64,000 nucleotides of DNA from contig CAUYUJ010009557.1 in the NCBI GenBank assembly GCA_963575745.1, positions 257,501 to 321,500 on the forward strand, given 5' to 3'. Positions 40,370 to 50,889 of the stretch are shown in pieces. The DNA comes from Prorocentrum cordatum (Eukaryota; Sar; Dinophyceae; Prorocentrales; Prorocentraceae). Within the stretch, counting starts at the first letter, position 1; every line of letters begins with the position of its first letter. The position numbers and the translations under genes were made by a program. The notes under the pieces were generated by a model, which was not told the DNA's origin, did no database searches, and worked only from the letters and a program-made list of their open reading frames with translations.

Positions 40370-40870
40370 GTGTCGAGCGAAAACGCCGTGCCTGAAATCG
40401 GGGGCATCTCTTGCCAAGGGCTCCTGGAATACCTTTGGAGAAATATCAAACGGGAGCCCTTGTCGCTGTGCCCGGGCTTCCACCAACTTGCCTGACTGTC
40501 GGGAAAGCCTCGAGCGAGAGCGCCGTTCCTGAGCTCAGGCGCATTCTTTGCCAGGGGCTCTCGAAGTAAATCGTGAGGAAGTATCGAGCAGGAGCACTTG
40601 TCGTCGTGGCCCACGGCCTTCGCCAAGTTATTTGAATTGCGAGGAACTCTCGAGCGAAAGCGCCGCTCCTGGGTTCGGGGGCCTCTCTGGCCAGGGGGGT
40701 GTCTCGGGGAAAAGTATGAGAAGTATCGAGCGGGAGCCGTTGTTGACGTAGCTGGGCCTTCAAGGGCCCACATTTAGGCTCAAGCCAACGCTCGAGCGGA
40801 GCCTCGTTTTCAGGGAAAATGTAACCGGCGGCGGGGCGAGAGCGCGCGGAGCCGTTTCGAGAGATCAGCA
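40370..40870. repeat. AGCGAAAACGCCGTGCCTGA-type units in module 1
   Basis: Five or six ~80-110 base units with TCGAGCGxxAGCGCCGxTCCTG and GCCAAGGGGxTC; ends with a CTCGAGCGGAGCCTCGTTTTC block. Confidence 0.8.
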
Positions 40871-40894
40871 ATAATTAGCCTTCAGGAGTGAACA

Positions 40895-40960
40895 TTCAAC
40901 AATAACAACAACAACAACAACTAGAACAACAACGACTAGAACAACAACAACAGCAGCATG

Positions 40961-40991
<31 letters not shown>

Positions 40992-41105
40992 GCAACAGCA
41001 GCAGCAACAACAACAACAACAGCAACAACAGCAATACAAGCAACAGCAACACCACCACCAACAACACTAGCAACAACAATACCAACACCACCACCAACAC
41101 CACCA
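40895..41105. repeat. (CAA)n/(CAG)n microsatellite
   Basis: CAACAA run with CAG and CAC interruptions, reading polyasparagine on plus; part of the intron module. Confidence 0.92.
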
Positions 41106-41319
41106 CGCAGCATGCGACCATCCTGATAACCAAACCAGCCCCGTCATGGGGGATTATTGCTCTATCGCGGGGGTCCATCATTCCCGTTCCCATATCTCCC
41201 GCCCAATGAGGTCTTGCAAACACCTCCGAAGAATTCCAACATACCCCGTTTCGAAAACACATGTCCGCGCCCTGCTGCACCGATGCGAGACCGGCAGTGG
41301 AGCCCCAGCCAAGGGTAAA

Positions 41320-42120
41320 AAGCACAAGGAAGTATCGAGCGACAGGATTTGTTTGGTGGGGATGGGTGCTGTCGGCAGCGAGGCAAGGACCTGGCCCTGA
41401 ATAGAAAGGGAGGAAGTCTCGAACAGGGGTGCTGTTGCTGCCAGGAGCGGCGCCAATGCAGAAGAGAGTAGGGCGCTAGTTCAGCGTGAAACAACACGAA
41501 CTCTCGAGCGGGAGCGCTGGTTCTGTTAGGACGGCGGTTGTCGGCGGCGAGGAGGAAGACCGCCTTGAGTAAGAAGGGAAGAAGTCTCGAGTGGGAGCCG
41601 CGGCTTTGTCGGGACGGGGGCTGTCGGCGGCGAGGAACAGCACCGTCGTCAGGAAAAAGGGAGGCCGCCTCAAGCAGGAGCGTTGTTCTTGCTGGGGGCG
41701 GCGCCAATTCAAAAGAGAGTTGGGCGCCAGTCCAGCGTAAAACGGGAGGACGTCTCGGGCGGGAGCGCTGGTTTTATTGGGGCGGCGGTTTTCGGCGGCG
41801 AGCAAAAGCACCGGCTCTGAGTAACAAAAAAAATGAAACCTCGAGCGGGAGCGCTGTTCTTGCTGGGGGCGGCAGCAATGAGAGAAAGAGTAGCGCGCCA
41901 GTCCAAGGTAAGGCGGGAAGAAGTCTCGAGCGGAAGAGTTGGTTTGTTTTGTTGGGGCGGCGGTTTTCGGCGGCGAGCAAGAGCACCAGCTCTCGATAAA
42001 AAAAAGGAAGTCTCGAGCAGAAGCTTTGTTGAAGTTGGGGGGGGCGGTTTTGGCGCCCCCCCAAAGCGCTCGAGCGTGAGCCTCATGTTCAATGACAATG
42101 TAGCCGGCGCCAAGGCAAGA
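41320..42120. repeat. GGAAGTCTCGAGCGGGAGCGCTG-type tandem repeat
   Basis: About ten units of 65-90 bases: GTCTCGAGCGGGAGCGCTG, TTTGTTGGGGCGGCGGT and TTCGGCGGCGAGCA. The 400-codon minus frame here is repeat translation. Confidence 0.88.
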
Positions 42121-42164
42121 GCGCCAGGGCGAGGGGGGGGTCCAACAATAATTATTGTTTAGCA

Positions 42165-42720
42165 ATTCAGATTCAACAACAGCAACGACGACGACAAAAC
42201 CACCGAAAACAAACACACCAATGACAACAACCAGTGACAACAACACCGGCAACAAAAGCAATACCATCAACAGCACCACCAACACCAACGACGACACCAA
42301 CAACACCACCACCAACAACAACAGCAGCATGAGCACCAACAAACACAACAACAGCAGTACCAGCAGCAGCAGCAACAGCAGCAACACCAACAGCAACAGC
42401 AACAACAACATCAACATCAACATCGGCAACAACAACCCCACCACCACCAACAACGACTTCATCAACGACAACGTAACAACACCAACAACAACACAAACAA
42501 CAATGACCACAGCAACAACATCAATACCACCACCACCACCAACAACAAGGACAACAACAACAACAACGGGAACAACAACACAACCAACACCAACAACAAC
42601 AACCACAACAACTGCATCAACAACAACCGTGACAACACCAGAAGTCAACAACACCAGCACCACCACCACCACCACCACTAACTACAACAGCAGCAAAAGC
42701 AACAACAACAACAATCATGT
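42165..42720. repeat. (CAA)n/(CAC)n/(CAG)n tract
   Basis: More than 500 bases of ACA-type trinucleotides, reading Asn/Thr on plus and Val/Leu on minus. It is followed by the module block GTTAAGACAATTCGCTC at 42719. Confidence 0.93.
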
Positions 42721-43079
42721 TAAGACAATTCGCTCTTACACGAACGCGTGCCACTCGACACGTGTATCTCCAACCTTCGGTGCCCGCCCTCTTCGTCTTC
42801 GATCGTCCCTACTCTGGGGGCATATTTTCCTTACCTGCCGAATGTACGTGGTCCTGCCCCTGACACACCGGAAAAGAGGACGGATGGAAGGTGGATAGAG
42901 AAGGATGGAACATAGGATTCGCAGGAGGGGGCCAGGAGCAGAAAGCACGCGGCAGAACCAGACGGGCAGATCGGGCGGGCAGACCCCAACGGGCGGGTCG
43001 AGAAGGCGGGCCCAGGCGGCCAGGTCAAGGAGGGGGGTTGCTGAAGCGTGGGTACGGCAGAAACCGCGAGGAGAGCTCG

Positions 43080-43350
43080 ACCGATAGCGCGATTCCCAAG
43101 TAAATCCTGAGAAAGCCAAAGCGAGAGCGTGATTCCTGAGTGTCGAAGGCGCGGCGTCTGAGTAAATTGCGAGGCGGTCCCACGCGACAGCGCAAGTCCT
43201 GTAGACTTGTCAGAAAATCCCGCGCGAAAGCGCGGATGCCCCACGCGAAAACGCGATTTGGGAATACATTGTGAAGACATCCTATGCTGGAGCCGCTGTT
43301 GTTGTAAACCGTGGGCCGGCAATCCAGTTTGGCGAGACTTCGATAGCCCT
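43080..43350. repeat. GCGAGAGCGCGATTCC unit cluster 1
   Basis: About seven ~39-42 base units (GATAGCGCGATTCCCAAGTA, GCGTGATTCCTGAGTGTCGA, CCCACGCGAxAGCGC). Confidence 0.85.
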
Positions 43351-43674
43351 TGTGAGAGAAAACAGGGTGCGAACCCCGGGAGGGGTACTTCAATTGCAAC
43401 AAATCAATGCTAAGCGCGGTGGGGGGGATAGATAACAACTATGTTGACATGAGAATACAACAACAAGCCAACAACAACACCACCAACAACAAACATTTGA
43501 ATACTCTTCGATCTGATCTGCTGACGTGCCATCACTCACACCCTCGATGCCGGCCCCTTCGTCTTCGATCGCACCCCCTTGGGGGTAGATCCTTCCTACC
43601 TGCAACGTGAATTTCGTGCAACCCTTAAGGCAAGGGAAGACAGGGCGGATGGAAGGGATCAGGGGGAGGGAGGA

Positions 43675-43890
43675 GGATGGAAGAAAGTTTTGAGCGATAG
43701 CGCGCTTCCTGCATGAATCCTAAGGAAATCCACAAGGAAAGCGTGATTCCTGAGTGTCGAAGGCGCGGCGTCTGAATACATTGCGAGGACGTCCCACGCG
43801 AGAGCGCGATTCCTGCATACATTGTGAGGAGAACCCCGCGCGAGAGCGTAATGTGGGAAAACATGTGTGGGAATATCAAGCGGAAACTGT
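43675..43890. repeat. GCGAGAGCGCGATTCC unit cluster 2
   Basis: Same units: GATAGCGCGCTTCCTGCATG, GTGTCGAAGGCGCGGCGTCT, CCCACGCGAGAGCGCGATTC. Confidence 0.85.
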
Positions 43891-44494
43891 TGTTATTGTA
43901 AACCAGGGCCAGTTTGGTGACCCCTAAATGTCTCTTGTAAGACAAGGAGCGACCCCTGGGAGAAACACTGCAATAGCAAAATGCAATGGATACCGGGGAG
44001 GGGGATCAACAACACATATTCGTTAGAAATGAAAGTTCGACAACAATAACAGCAATAACACTCATTGTAAGACTGTCCGCGTTTATCCGCCCGCGTGCCA
44101 CTCACGACGTATATCTCGAACCCTCGATACCAGCCCCCTTCGTTTTCGATCGCACCCCCTTGCAATTTTGTTCTGCATTACCTGTAATGTGTATTGCGTC
44201 TGGCCTCTGTGGTAAGGGAGAAGGAGGCGGATCAAAGAAAAGGGACAAGGGGGAAGGAGGAGGAGGATGGAACACGGTAAAGGAAGAAAGAGAGAGAGAG
44301 AGACATACACACATATATATATATATATATATATAAAGGTAATCGGAAGGGGGCTAGGATCAGAAAGCACGCGGCAAAACCAGACGGACAAATCGGGCGG
44401 GTAGACCCTGGCCGGCGGGTCGAGAAGGCGGGCCCACAGGGCCAGGTCAAGCAGGCATGTTGCTGAAGCGTGCGTCCTGCATGAGTCGAAAGAA

Positions 44495-44740
44495 AGTCTC
44501 GATAGCGCGATTCCCTACGAAATTGGAAGGATATCCACAAGGAGAGCGTGATTTCTGAGTGTCGAAGGCGCGGCGTCTGAATACATTGCGAGGAAGTCCC
44601 ACGCGAGAGCGCGATTCCTGCATACATTGTGAGGACTTCCCGCGCGAGAGCGCGATTCCTGCATAGATTGTGAGGACTTCCCGCGAGAAAGCGGGATGTG
44701 GCAATCACTTGTGAGGAAATTTCCGGCCGGAGCCGTTGTT
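44495..44740. repeat. GCGAGAGCGCGATTCC unit cluster 3
   Basis: Most regular cluster: three consecutive units TTCCCGCGCGAGAGCGCGAT / TCCTGCATACATTGTGAGGA at 44590-44695. Confidence 0.88.
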
Positions 44741-44899
44741 GTTGTAAGTCGGGGGCCAAGGGCCCAGTTTGGTGACCCCACACATTCCTTTGTAATAAAC
44801 ACCGTGCGAACCCCGGGAAGAGCATTCAATTGAAAAGCATAATTTGCCCCAGAAAGAAGATCAACAATAATCATTCTTTAGATCTGCGAATGCAACAAC

Positions 44900-45930
44900 A
44901 ACAAACTCAATGGAAGAACATGCAACTGGGCCCCGTGACGGGGCCAGGTTGACGGGTCGCACTTCACGGTGCACCTACGCTTTACCCGGCACCGTGTCCG
45001 ATAGGTTGGCGCTCACGGAGTGAGGACCCCGTCGCTGGCCCCCCATGCACCAACCTGTTACCCAGCCCCGTGTGAGCTTACGGCGAGAGCTCGGCTGAGA
45101 CTGTGGCCAGAGATCCATTGTCGGGCGCCCCCACGGGGCCGCCGCGAGGGTCCTTACTCCGTGAGGGAAATGTTGTAAGCGCTGCAGGGGGAGCTGTACT
45201 AGGAGCTGTAGTGGGACCTGTACTGGGAGCTGCAATGGGACACGCACTGGGAGCTGTAGCGGGACCTGTGCTGCGAGCTGTACTGGGACCTGTCCTGGGA
45301 ACTGCAATGGGAGCTGTAGTGAGCGAGACCAGTACTGGGAGCGGCAGCGGGAGCTGTAAAGGGGAGCAGCGGTGAGGACTGTTAGTGGGAGCTGGAGGAT
45401 GACGAAGAGGAGGCGGAGGAGGTTGTTGCATGGCGCGGCTGCAAAAATGCGTTGCCGCGGTGGAGCCGTGCTTCCTCCTCGTGCTCCAGGGGCCCCATCG
45501 CGCTGCCGCGGAGGGCCAAAGCCGGCCGCCGGCCTCTCGTGCGGCTCGCGGCGAGGCTCTCGGGCTCCGCTGCCTCCGCCCCCCCGGGCCCCCCTCTGGG
45601 GTACTCCTCTGGGGTACCCCCTCCTCCTTTTCCTCCTCCTCCTCCTCCTCCTCCTCCGCCCCTGCCTCGGCCCCGTGGGGGGTGCTCGTTTCGTGGCACC
45701 GCCGCAATGCCAAGATCATGCGGGCGCCCACCGAGTGCAGGCCCCGTCCCCGGGCCCCGGGAGGGGCGGCGCGTGGCCGCCGCCCACGCGCGAACCCCTC
45801 CCCTTGGCCCCGTGGGGCCAGCCCGTGGTCGCCGAATCGCTGCAACCCGTAAGGGCGTCCAACTTGGACGTCCAGGGGCAGCAGGAATGCAGCAACAAGC
45901 CGGGGCTGGGTCACAGGTTGCCCCGAACAA
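44900..45930. other. Non-module insert in ankyrin intron 1
   Basis: 45180-45365 is an array of ~15-24 base units (GGGAGCTGTAxTGGGACCTGTACT). 45375-45880 is GC-rich and open on both strands with a TCC run at 45630-45660. A minus frame reads GSAMGPLEHEEEARLHRGNA and could be a real exon of something else, but no match or splice pair was seen. The insert interrupts the module series. Confidence 0.45.
45180..45365. repeat. GGGACCTGTACTGGGAGCTG tandem repeat
   Basis: About eight copies of a 24-base unit made of two 12-base halves. Confidence 0.88.
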
Positions 45931-46309
45931 TCACAACAACACCACCACCAACAACAACAATCATTTCAAAACTGTTCGCTCCCATCTGCTCACGTGCTAA
46001 TCAATACGTATATCCCAAACCCTCGGTACTCGCCTTCGTCGTCTTCGATCGTACCTCCTTTGGGGTATATCTTCGTTACCTGCCACGTGTATTTAATGCA
46101 GCCCCTGAAACACGGGAAGAGAGGACCGTTGGAAGGGGGAGGGATAATAATGGAGCACGAGAGAAATTAGCAGGAGGGGGACAAGGAGCAGAAATCAAGT
46201 GGTAGAACCAGACGGGCAGATCGGGTGGGCAGACCCATAGCGGGCAGGTCGGGAAGGCGGGCCCAGGCGACGAGGTCGAGCAGGCGGGCTGCTGAAGCGT
46301 GGGTCCTGC

Positions 46310-46375
46310 ACTAATCGCGAGGACGTCTTGAGCGATAGCGCGATTCCCAAGTAAATCGTGAGAAAGCCAGCGTTG
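46310..46375. repeat. Near-identical segment shared with 48320-48370
   Basis: 46130-46370 and 48165-48365 are almost identical (for example GAGCACGAGAGAAATTAGCA, GACGTCTTGAGCGATAGCGC), except that 46275-46320 is missing from the later copy. This is a recent duplication of about 200 bases. Confidence 0.88.
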
Positions 46376-46800
46376 GCCACAAAAGGCATAAAATCCGAGG
46401 CCACAGAGGGCAGCGACGGGGCCGCTGAGGGCAGCACCGGGGCCACGAAGGGCAGCGACGGGGCCACAAAGGGCGGCAGCGGGGCCACGACGGGCATGCA
46501 AATGGGGCCACGACGGGCGCGAGCGCGCGGGGGCCACGAAAGGCATTTGTATACGGGGCCACAGGGGGCGACAGCGGGGCCACTGAGGGCAGCAAAGGGG
46601 CCACGAAGGGCAGCGAGGGGGCCACGAAGGGCGACAGCGGGGCTACGAAAGGCATGCGTATGAGGCCACGACGGGCGCGTGCGAGCGGGGGCCACGAAGG
46701 GTATAAAATGCAGGGCCGCAAAGGGCAACGACGGAGCCACTGAGCGACCGCGGAACCAGTACGGGCAGCGAGGGGCATCGAAGGCGGGCGAAGGGCAGCG
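46376..46800. repeat. GGGGCCACGAAGGGCAGCGA tandem repeat
   Basis: About 14 units of 24-30 bases (GGGGCCACGAAGGGCAGCGA) with longer variants holding GGCATGCAAATGGGG and GCGCGxGCGxGCGGG. Confidence 0.92.
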
Positions 46801-46879
46801 AGCGGCAACTGCAAGCAGTAACGGGCTGGTCGGGCGGGCAGGCCCCGACGGGCGGGTCGAGCGGGCGGGTCGTTGAAGC

Positions 46880-47130
46880 GTGAGTCCTGCTTGAACCGCC
46901 AGGCAATATGTAGCGGGAACGCGATTCCTGAGTGTCAAGGACCGGCATCTAAATAAATTGTGAGGAAATATCCAGCGAAGAGGTTCGGCTGTAAGTTGCG
47001 AGGACGTCCCAAACGAGAACGCGATTCTGCAATACATGATTAAGAAGTATCAAGCGGGAGCCGCGATTCGGTGGTGAATTGACAGGAAGTCCCAAGCGAG
47101 AGCGCGATTCTTCAATAAATTGAGGAAATA
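46880..47130. repeat. GCGAGAGCGCGATTCC unit cluster 4
   Basis: Diverged units (GCGGGAACGCGATTCCTGAG, CCCAAGCGAGAGCGCGATTC) ending in GTGAGCCGTTGCTGTTGTAA. Confidence 0.8.
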
Positions 47131-47284
47131 TCAGGCGTGAGCCGTTGCTGTTGTAAACAGGGGGCCAACGACACAGTTTGAGCCTCAAGACTTCCCTTCA
47201 TAAAAAAGGGTGCGAGCCCCGGGAGGGCCACTTCAGTCGAAAAAATACAATGGGCACCGAGCGGGGGGGATCAACAATAATTAT

Positions 47285-47305
47285 TCTTCAGAAATGGGGG
47301 TTCAA

Positions 47306-47349
<44 letters not shown>

Positions 47350-47370
47350 ACAACAACTACAAACATTTTA
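47285..47370. repeat. (CAA)n/(CAG)n microsatellite
   Basis: CAACAACAACAGCAG run in a module copy, followed by ATTTTAATGATTTTCGCTCT. Confidence 0.9.
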
Positions 47371-48329
47371 ATGATTTTCGCTCTCATTTGCTCGCGTGCC
47401 AATCAACAGGTATACCCCAAACCGTCGATACCCGCCCACTTCGGCTTCGATCGTGCCCCCCGTACGGGTATATACCTTTCTTACTTGCAGCGTGTATTTC
47501 GCGCAGCCCCCAAGGCAAGGGAGCAAAGGACAGCTGGATGGCATGGACAAGGGGCAGGCGGGTTGCTCAAGCGTGCGTCCTGCATGAACCGCAGGAAATT
47601 ATTCTTCAGCGATAACGCGATTCCCAAATAAACCGCGCGGGACTCCACAATGAGCGTGACTCCGGAGTGTCGAGGGCGCGGCGTCTGAATAAATTGCGAG
47701 GAAAACCCACGCGAAAACAAAATCCCTGCGCACATTGTAAGGGATTCCCGTGCGAGGGCGCGATGTGGGAAACATTCGTGGGGGAGTATCAGGCAGGATC
47801 CGCTGTCTTTGCAAACTAGGGGCCACGGGCCCAGTTTGCACTTACATTGAAAACAGAATGGTTGCGGAGCAAGGGGGATCAGCAATCATTATCCTTTAGA
47901 AATGAAAACTCAACAACTTCAACAGACGCAACAACAACGACAACGACAACGAAAACAACACCGACGACAACAACAACATCAAAAGCAACAGCAATTACAA
48001 CAACAGCAATCAGTTTAAGACTGTTTGATCATATCTGCTCACGTGCCAACAAATATATGAATCCAGAGCCCTCGATACTTGCCCCCGTCGTCTTCGATCG
48101 TACCCCCTTGGGGGTATATTTGTCTTATCTGCCTCGTGCATTTAATGCAGCCCCTGAAACACGGGAAGAGAGGGCGGGTGGAAGGGGGAGGGAGAATAAT
48201 GGAGCACGAGAGAAATTAGCAGGAGGGGGACAAGGAGCAGAAATCAAGTGGTAGAACCAGACGGGCAGATCGGGTGGGCAGACCCATAGCGGGCAGGTCG
48301 GGAAGGCGGGCCCAGGCGACGACGTCTTG

Positions 48330-48530
48330 AGCGATAGCGCGATTCCCAAGTAAATCGTGAGAAAGCCCAGAGCGAGAGCGTGATTCCTGAGCACCGAGGG
48401 CGCATCGTCTGAATAATTTGCAAGTAAGTCCCATGCGAGAGCGCGAGTCGTACATGCATTGTGAGGACGTCCCGAGCGAGAGCGCGATTCTTCAAGAAAT
48501 TGCGAGGATGTATCAAGCGGGAGCCGTTGT
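48330..48530. repeat. GCGAGAGCGCGATTCC unit cluster 5
   Basis: Units GATAGCGCGATTCCCAAGTA, AGAGCGTGATTCCTGAGCAC, CCCGAGCGAGAGCGCGATTC; ends GGGAGCCGTTGTTGTTGCAG. Confidence 0.85.
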
Positions 48531-48884
48531 TGTTGCAGTTCGGGGGGCCAGGGGAGCAGTTTGAGCAGGAAGAACTTCCTAATGGAAGACAAGGTGCAAG
48601 CCCCAAGAGGGGCACTTCAATTGAACAACACACATGTTACTGGAGCGGGGTCAACTAAAATAACTCTTCAGAAATGAGAGTTCAACAACGACACAAACAG
48701 CAACAACAGCAACAATCATTACAAGACTGTTCGCTCCTACCGGCCCGCGTGTCATTCACTATGCATACCCCAAACCCTGGATACCCGCCCTCTTCGTCTT
48801 CGATCGTACCCCGTTTTGGGGGGTTATATTCCTTCCTGGCCACGTGTAATTGGAGAAGCCCCTAAACAGGGAAACGAAATGGAA

Positions 48885-49100
48885 AAAACAAAAAGTCTCA
48901 GGCGGGAGCCGTTGTTGTTGTAGCCCGAGGGAGCAACAACGCAGTTTGACACGGACTAAATTGAGGAAGTCTCAAGCGGGAGCGCCGTTCCTGATTAAAT
49001 TGGGAGGAAGTCTCAGACGGGAGGGGGGGGGGGTCCAGAGTAAATTTGGAGGCAGTCTCAGGCGGGAGCCGTTGTTGTTGTAGTCTGGGGGGCCAGGTGC
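48885..49100. repeat. AAGTCTCAGGCGGGAGCCGTTG tandem units
   Basis: Four ~45-70 base units (AGTCTCAGGCGGGAGCCGTT / GTTGTTGTAG); the last module copy before the P6 element. Confidence 0.85.
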
Positions 49101-49246
49101 ACAGTTTGAGTACCAACACTTTCCCTGTCAAAAAAACAGGGTGCGAGGGTCGAGGGGCAAACTTCGATTGAGAAAAAACAGTATGCACAGGTGAGGGGGG
49201 ATCAACAATAATTATTCTTCAGAAATGAAAATTCAACAACAAGGAC

Positions 49247-49408
49247 GTACACTTCCCAAGGTCGCCGCGGATTTTTTCGGATCAGCGCTGAACCCACCTT
49301 GCGGCGCCTCCGGCGAAGCCCCTGGCGCGCGGCGCGCGCCAAGGAGGTGAGCCCAGCGCGTATGCAAGAAACCCGCGCGGACCTCAAACATATGTATGTG
49401 TATGCAAC
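49247..49408. repeat. Palindromic element family P, copy P6 at a splice donor
   Basis: CCAAGGTCGCCGCGGATTTT with TTCGGATCAGCGCTGAACCC at the left; AAGAAACCCGCGCGGACCTC with AAACATATGTATGTGTATGC at the right; GGCGCGCGGCGCGCGCC in the centre. Its edge is 15 bases from the ankyrin exon 1 donor (49423). Confidence 0.9.
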
Positions 49409-49423
49409 TTCTCTTCCCCGATC

Positions 49424-49918
49424 CTCGACGAGCCACCGGATCACCTCGAGACGCCCGTTCCGAGCGGCCCAGTGCAATGCCGTGCGCCCCGCGTAGCCCC
49501 GAGTGGACGTCTCAGACGTGGTCCGGGCATCGATGCCGCAGTCCTCGGCGAGGTAGCGGCAGACCTCGAGGTGGCCGCCGCCAGCGGCCCACAGGAGGGT
49601 GGGGCAGCCGTTGCGGTCGCGGCTGGCGGGGTCCCACCCGTCCGCAACGAGCGCCCGGAGCCTGTCCGGGGCCAGGACCAGAGGAGGAGGAGGAGCAGTC
49701 GGAGGAGGAGGAGGAGAAGGGAGGAGGAGGAGGAGAAGGGAGGAGGAGGAGGAGGAGGAGGAGGAGGAGGAGGAGGAGGAGGAGGGAGGAGGAGGAGGAC
49801 CAGTCAGCAGCGGGTCGGGAAATCGGCTCTGGTCGGAAGGCGCGACGGGCGGGGCGGCATCGCTCGCGGAAGCGGAATCGAAGCGGAACGGCTGCGGCCA
49901 AATGCGCAACAGCGCCAT
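49424..49918 (-). CDS. Ankyrin-repeat protein, exon 1
   Basis: The ATG at 49918 opens MALLRIWPQPFRFDSASASD, then a Pro/Ser/Leu tract from TCC repeats (about 49680-49800 on the map), then LRALVADGWDPASRDRNGCP, LLWAAGGGHLEVCRYLAEDC and ALHWAARNGRLEVIRWLVE, i.e. two full ankyrin repeats. The exon ends GTCGAG with a GA donor at 49423-49422, and exon 2 supplies EQGVQADALTRDGT so that the helix-turn is intact. The TCC tract may be a short intron: GACAG|GCTCC at 49661 is a plausible acceptor. The frame is open through it, so both readings stand. Confidence 0.8.
49678..49800. repeat. (GGA)n tract in or beside ankyrin exon 1
   Basis: GGA run on plus (TCC on the coding strand). Either a Pro/Ser/Leu-coding low-complexity insert or a short in-frame intron. 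Confidence 0.85.
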
Positions 49919-50580
49919 GCGGGCACCGGGCCGCACGGGATCGCTGGAACAGCGAAATCGAGTCGGGCGCTGCAGGGAAGGGCTTGCAAACGGCCCGCCA
50001 CGACACCGCCGCTCCAAACGCCATGCACGTGATGAATGGTTTGCTGTGGTGCTCGCGGTCGCAGCTGACATCGCCCCGATATGTACAAGGAGCCACTCAC
50101 GCCGCACTGCTGATGCCAACCACTTCCTCCAGACCCTTGCTCCACTCATGTAATGAGACGTGAGCCGCCAATTGCGAAGAGATGGGGGAGGCGACGCCTT
50201 TTCCGTCCGGAGTGACAGCAAACGCAGCGCAATGATCATGGTATATCCCAGCCCCGACCGAGTAGATTTGCCAATCTCCTTTTCCACTACGAGAAACGCC
50301 TGAAATTCCTCATCTGATATTAAAGAATGCCCCAGCTCAGGGGGCAACTCCTAGGAGGTCCGTGGGCGCGACGAAACACTATGATGAATACCAGGTTCAG
50401 GCGCCATTCCACCAAATTGCGCCATACTTTGCCCAACATTCCAGTGTGCCGGCAAGTAGCGTCGCACATTAAGCGATACGGCGACCACAGCGACACCAAG
50501 TTACACCAAGTTAAACGAACCTATACCTGTTTACACGTAGTTACACCTAGCACGACGTAGTTACACCTAGTTACACGCAG
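49919..50580. other. Region upstream of the ankyrin gene
   Basis: The minus frame is open from 50347 to 49918 but without a recognisable domain; an earlier start cannot be excluded. TTACACCxAGTTACAC units at 50495-50620 form a short tandem repeat. No promoter motif recognised. Confidence 0.5.
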
Positions 50581-50659
50581 TTGCGCGGAGTGACATTTAG
50601 TTACACCGGACTCACTTCTATAGCGCTCACTTCTATAGTGCTCACTTTGAAATTGTGGT

Positions 50660-50850
50660 CCGGAAGGGGCCGCACATGCAGGCACATGCCGCGCAGTCGC
50701 ATGCACATGCCCATGCAAATATACAAACGCCTCAACAGCATTGCCGCACATGCGCGCACATGCCACACCGTCCGACGCACAGTCGAATGCACGGTCAAGC
50801 AAAACTCTGAAAGCATAGACGCACATGCCCGCACATGCCGCAGATGTCGC
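50660..50850. repeat. GCACATGC cluster 1
   Basis: CGCACATGC / GCACATGCC octamers at irregular 10-40 base spacing. Confidence 0.82.
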
Positions 50851-50889
50851 AGGCGATAGTGGCCTGACCACCTGAGCTCGGGGCATTTC

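Larger units (their letters stand above)
40030..49423 (-). other. Ankyrin-gene intron 1 (9.4 kb) made of amplified modules
   Basis: Donor GTCGAG|GATC, acceptor TGGAG|GAGC. Except for 44900-45930 the intron consists of diverged copies of a 0.6-1.1 kb module. The module has in order: cGAGAGCGCGATTCC units, GAGCCGTTGTTGTTGTAA, GGGGGCCA...CAGTTTG, GAACCCCGGGAGGG, GGGGATCAACAATAATTATT, a CAA run, TTTAAGACTGTTCGCTC, a CAxACGTATACCCC-type segment and CTTCGATCGTACCCCCTTGG. No exon is expected inside because exons 1 and 2 join perfectly. Confidence 0.82.
36669..49918 (-). other. Ankyrin-repeat protein gene, overall locus
   Basis: Five minus-strand exons give one collinear ankyrin-repeat protein of about 390 residues or fewer. 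It belongs to a type common in algae and other protists, in which consecutive repeats carry LLWAAGGGHLEVCRYL, ALHWAARNGRLEVIRWL, AFCWAAWQGHLGCL, NSYGCNAALWAAQ, NANGHSALHKAAQRGKHEVC and a terminal PDEEGQRPSDLAAAEGHQ. Such proteins are protein-binding scaffolds, and no enzymatic domain is visible. The introns are 9394, about 440, 685 and 1729 bases. Donors are GA, GT, GC and GT; acceptors are all AG|G. The ordered motifs make the gene model convincing, while both ends remain approximate. Confidence 0.88.

Noticed and set aside
41476-42678. 400-codon minus frame, Val/Leu-rich start
   Set aside because: Translation of CAA/CAC microsatellite plus tandem units inside the ankyrin intron.
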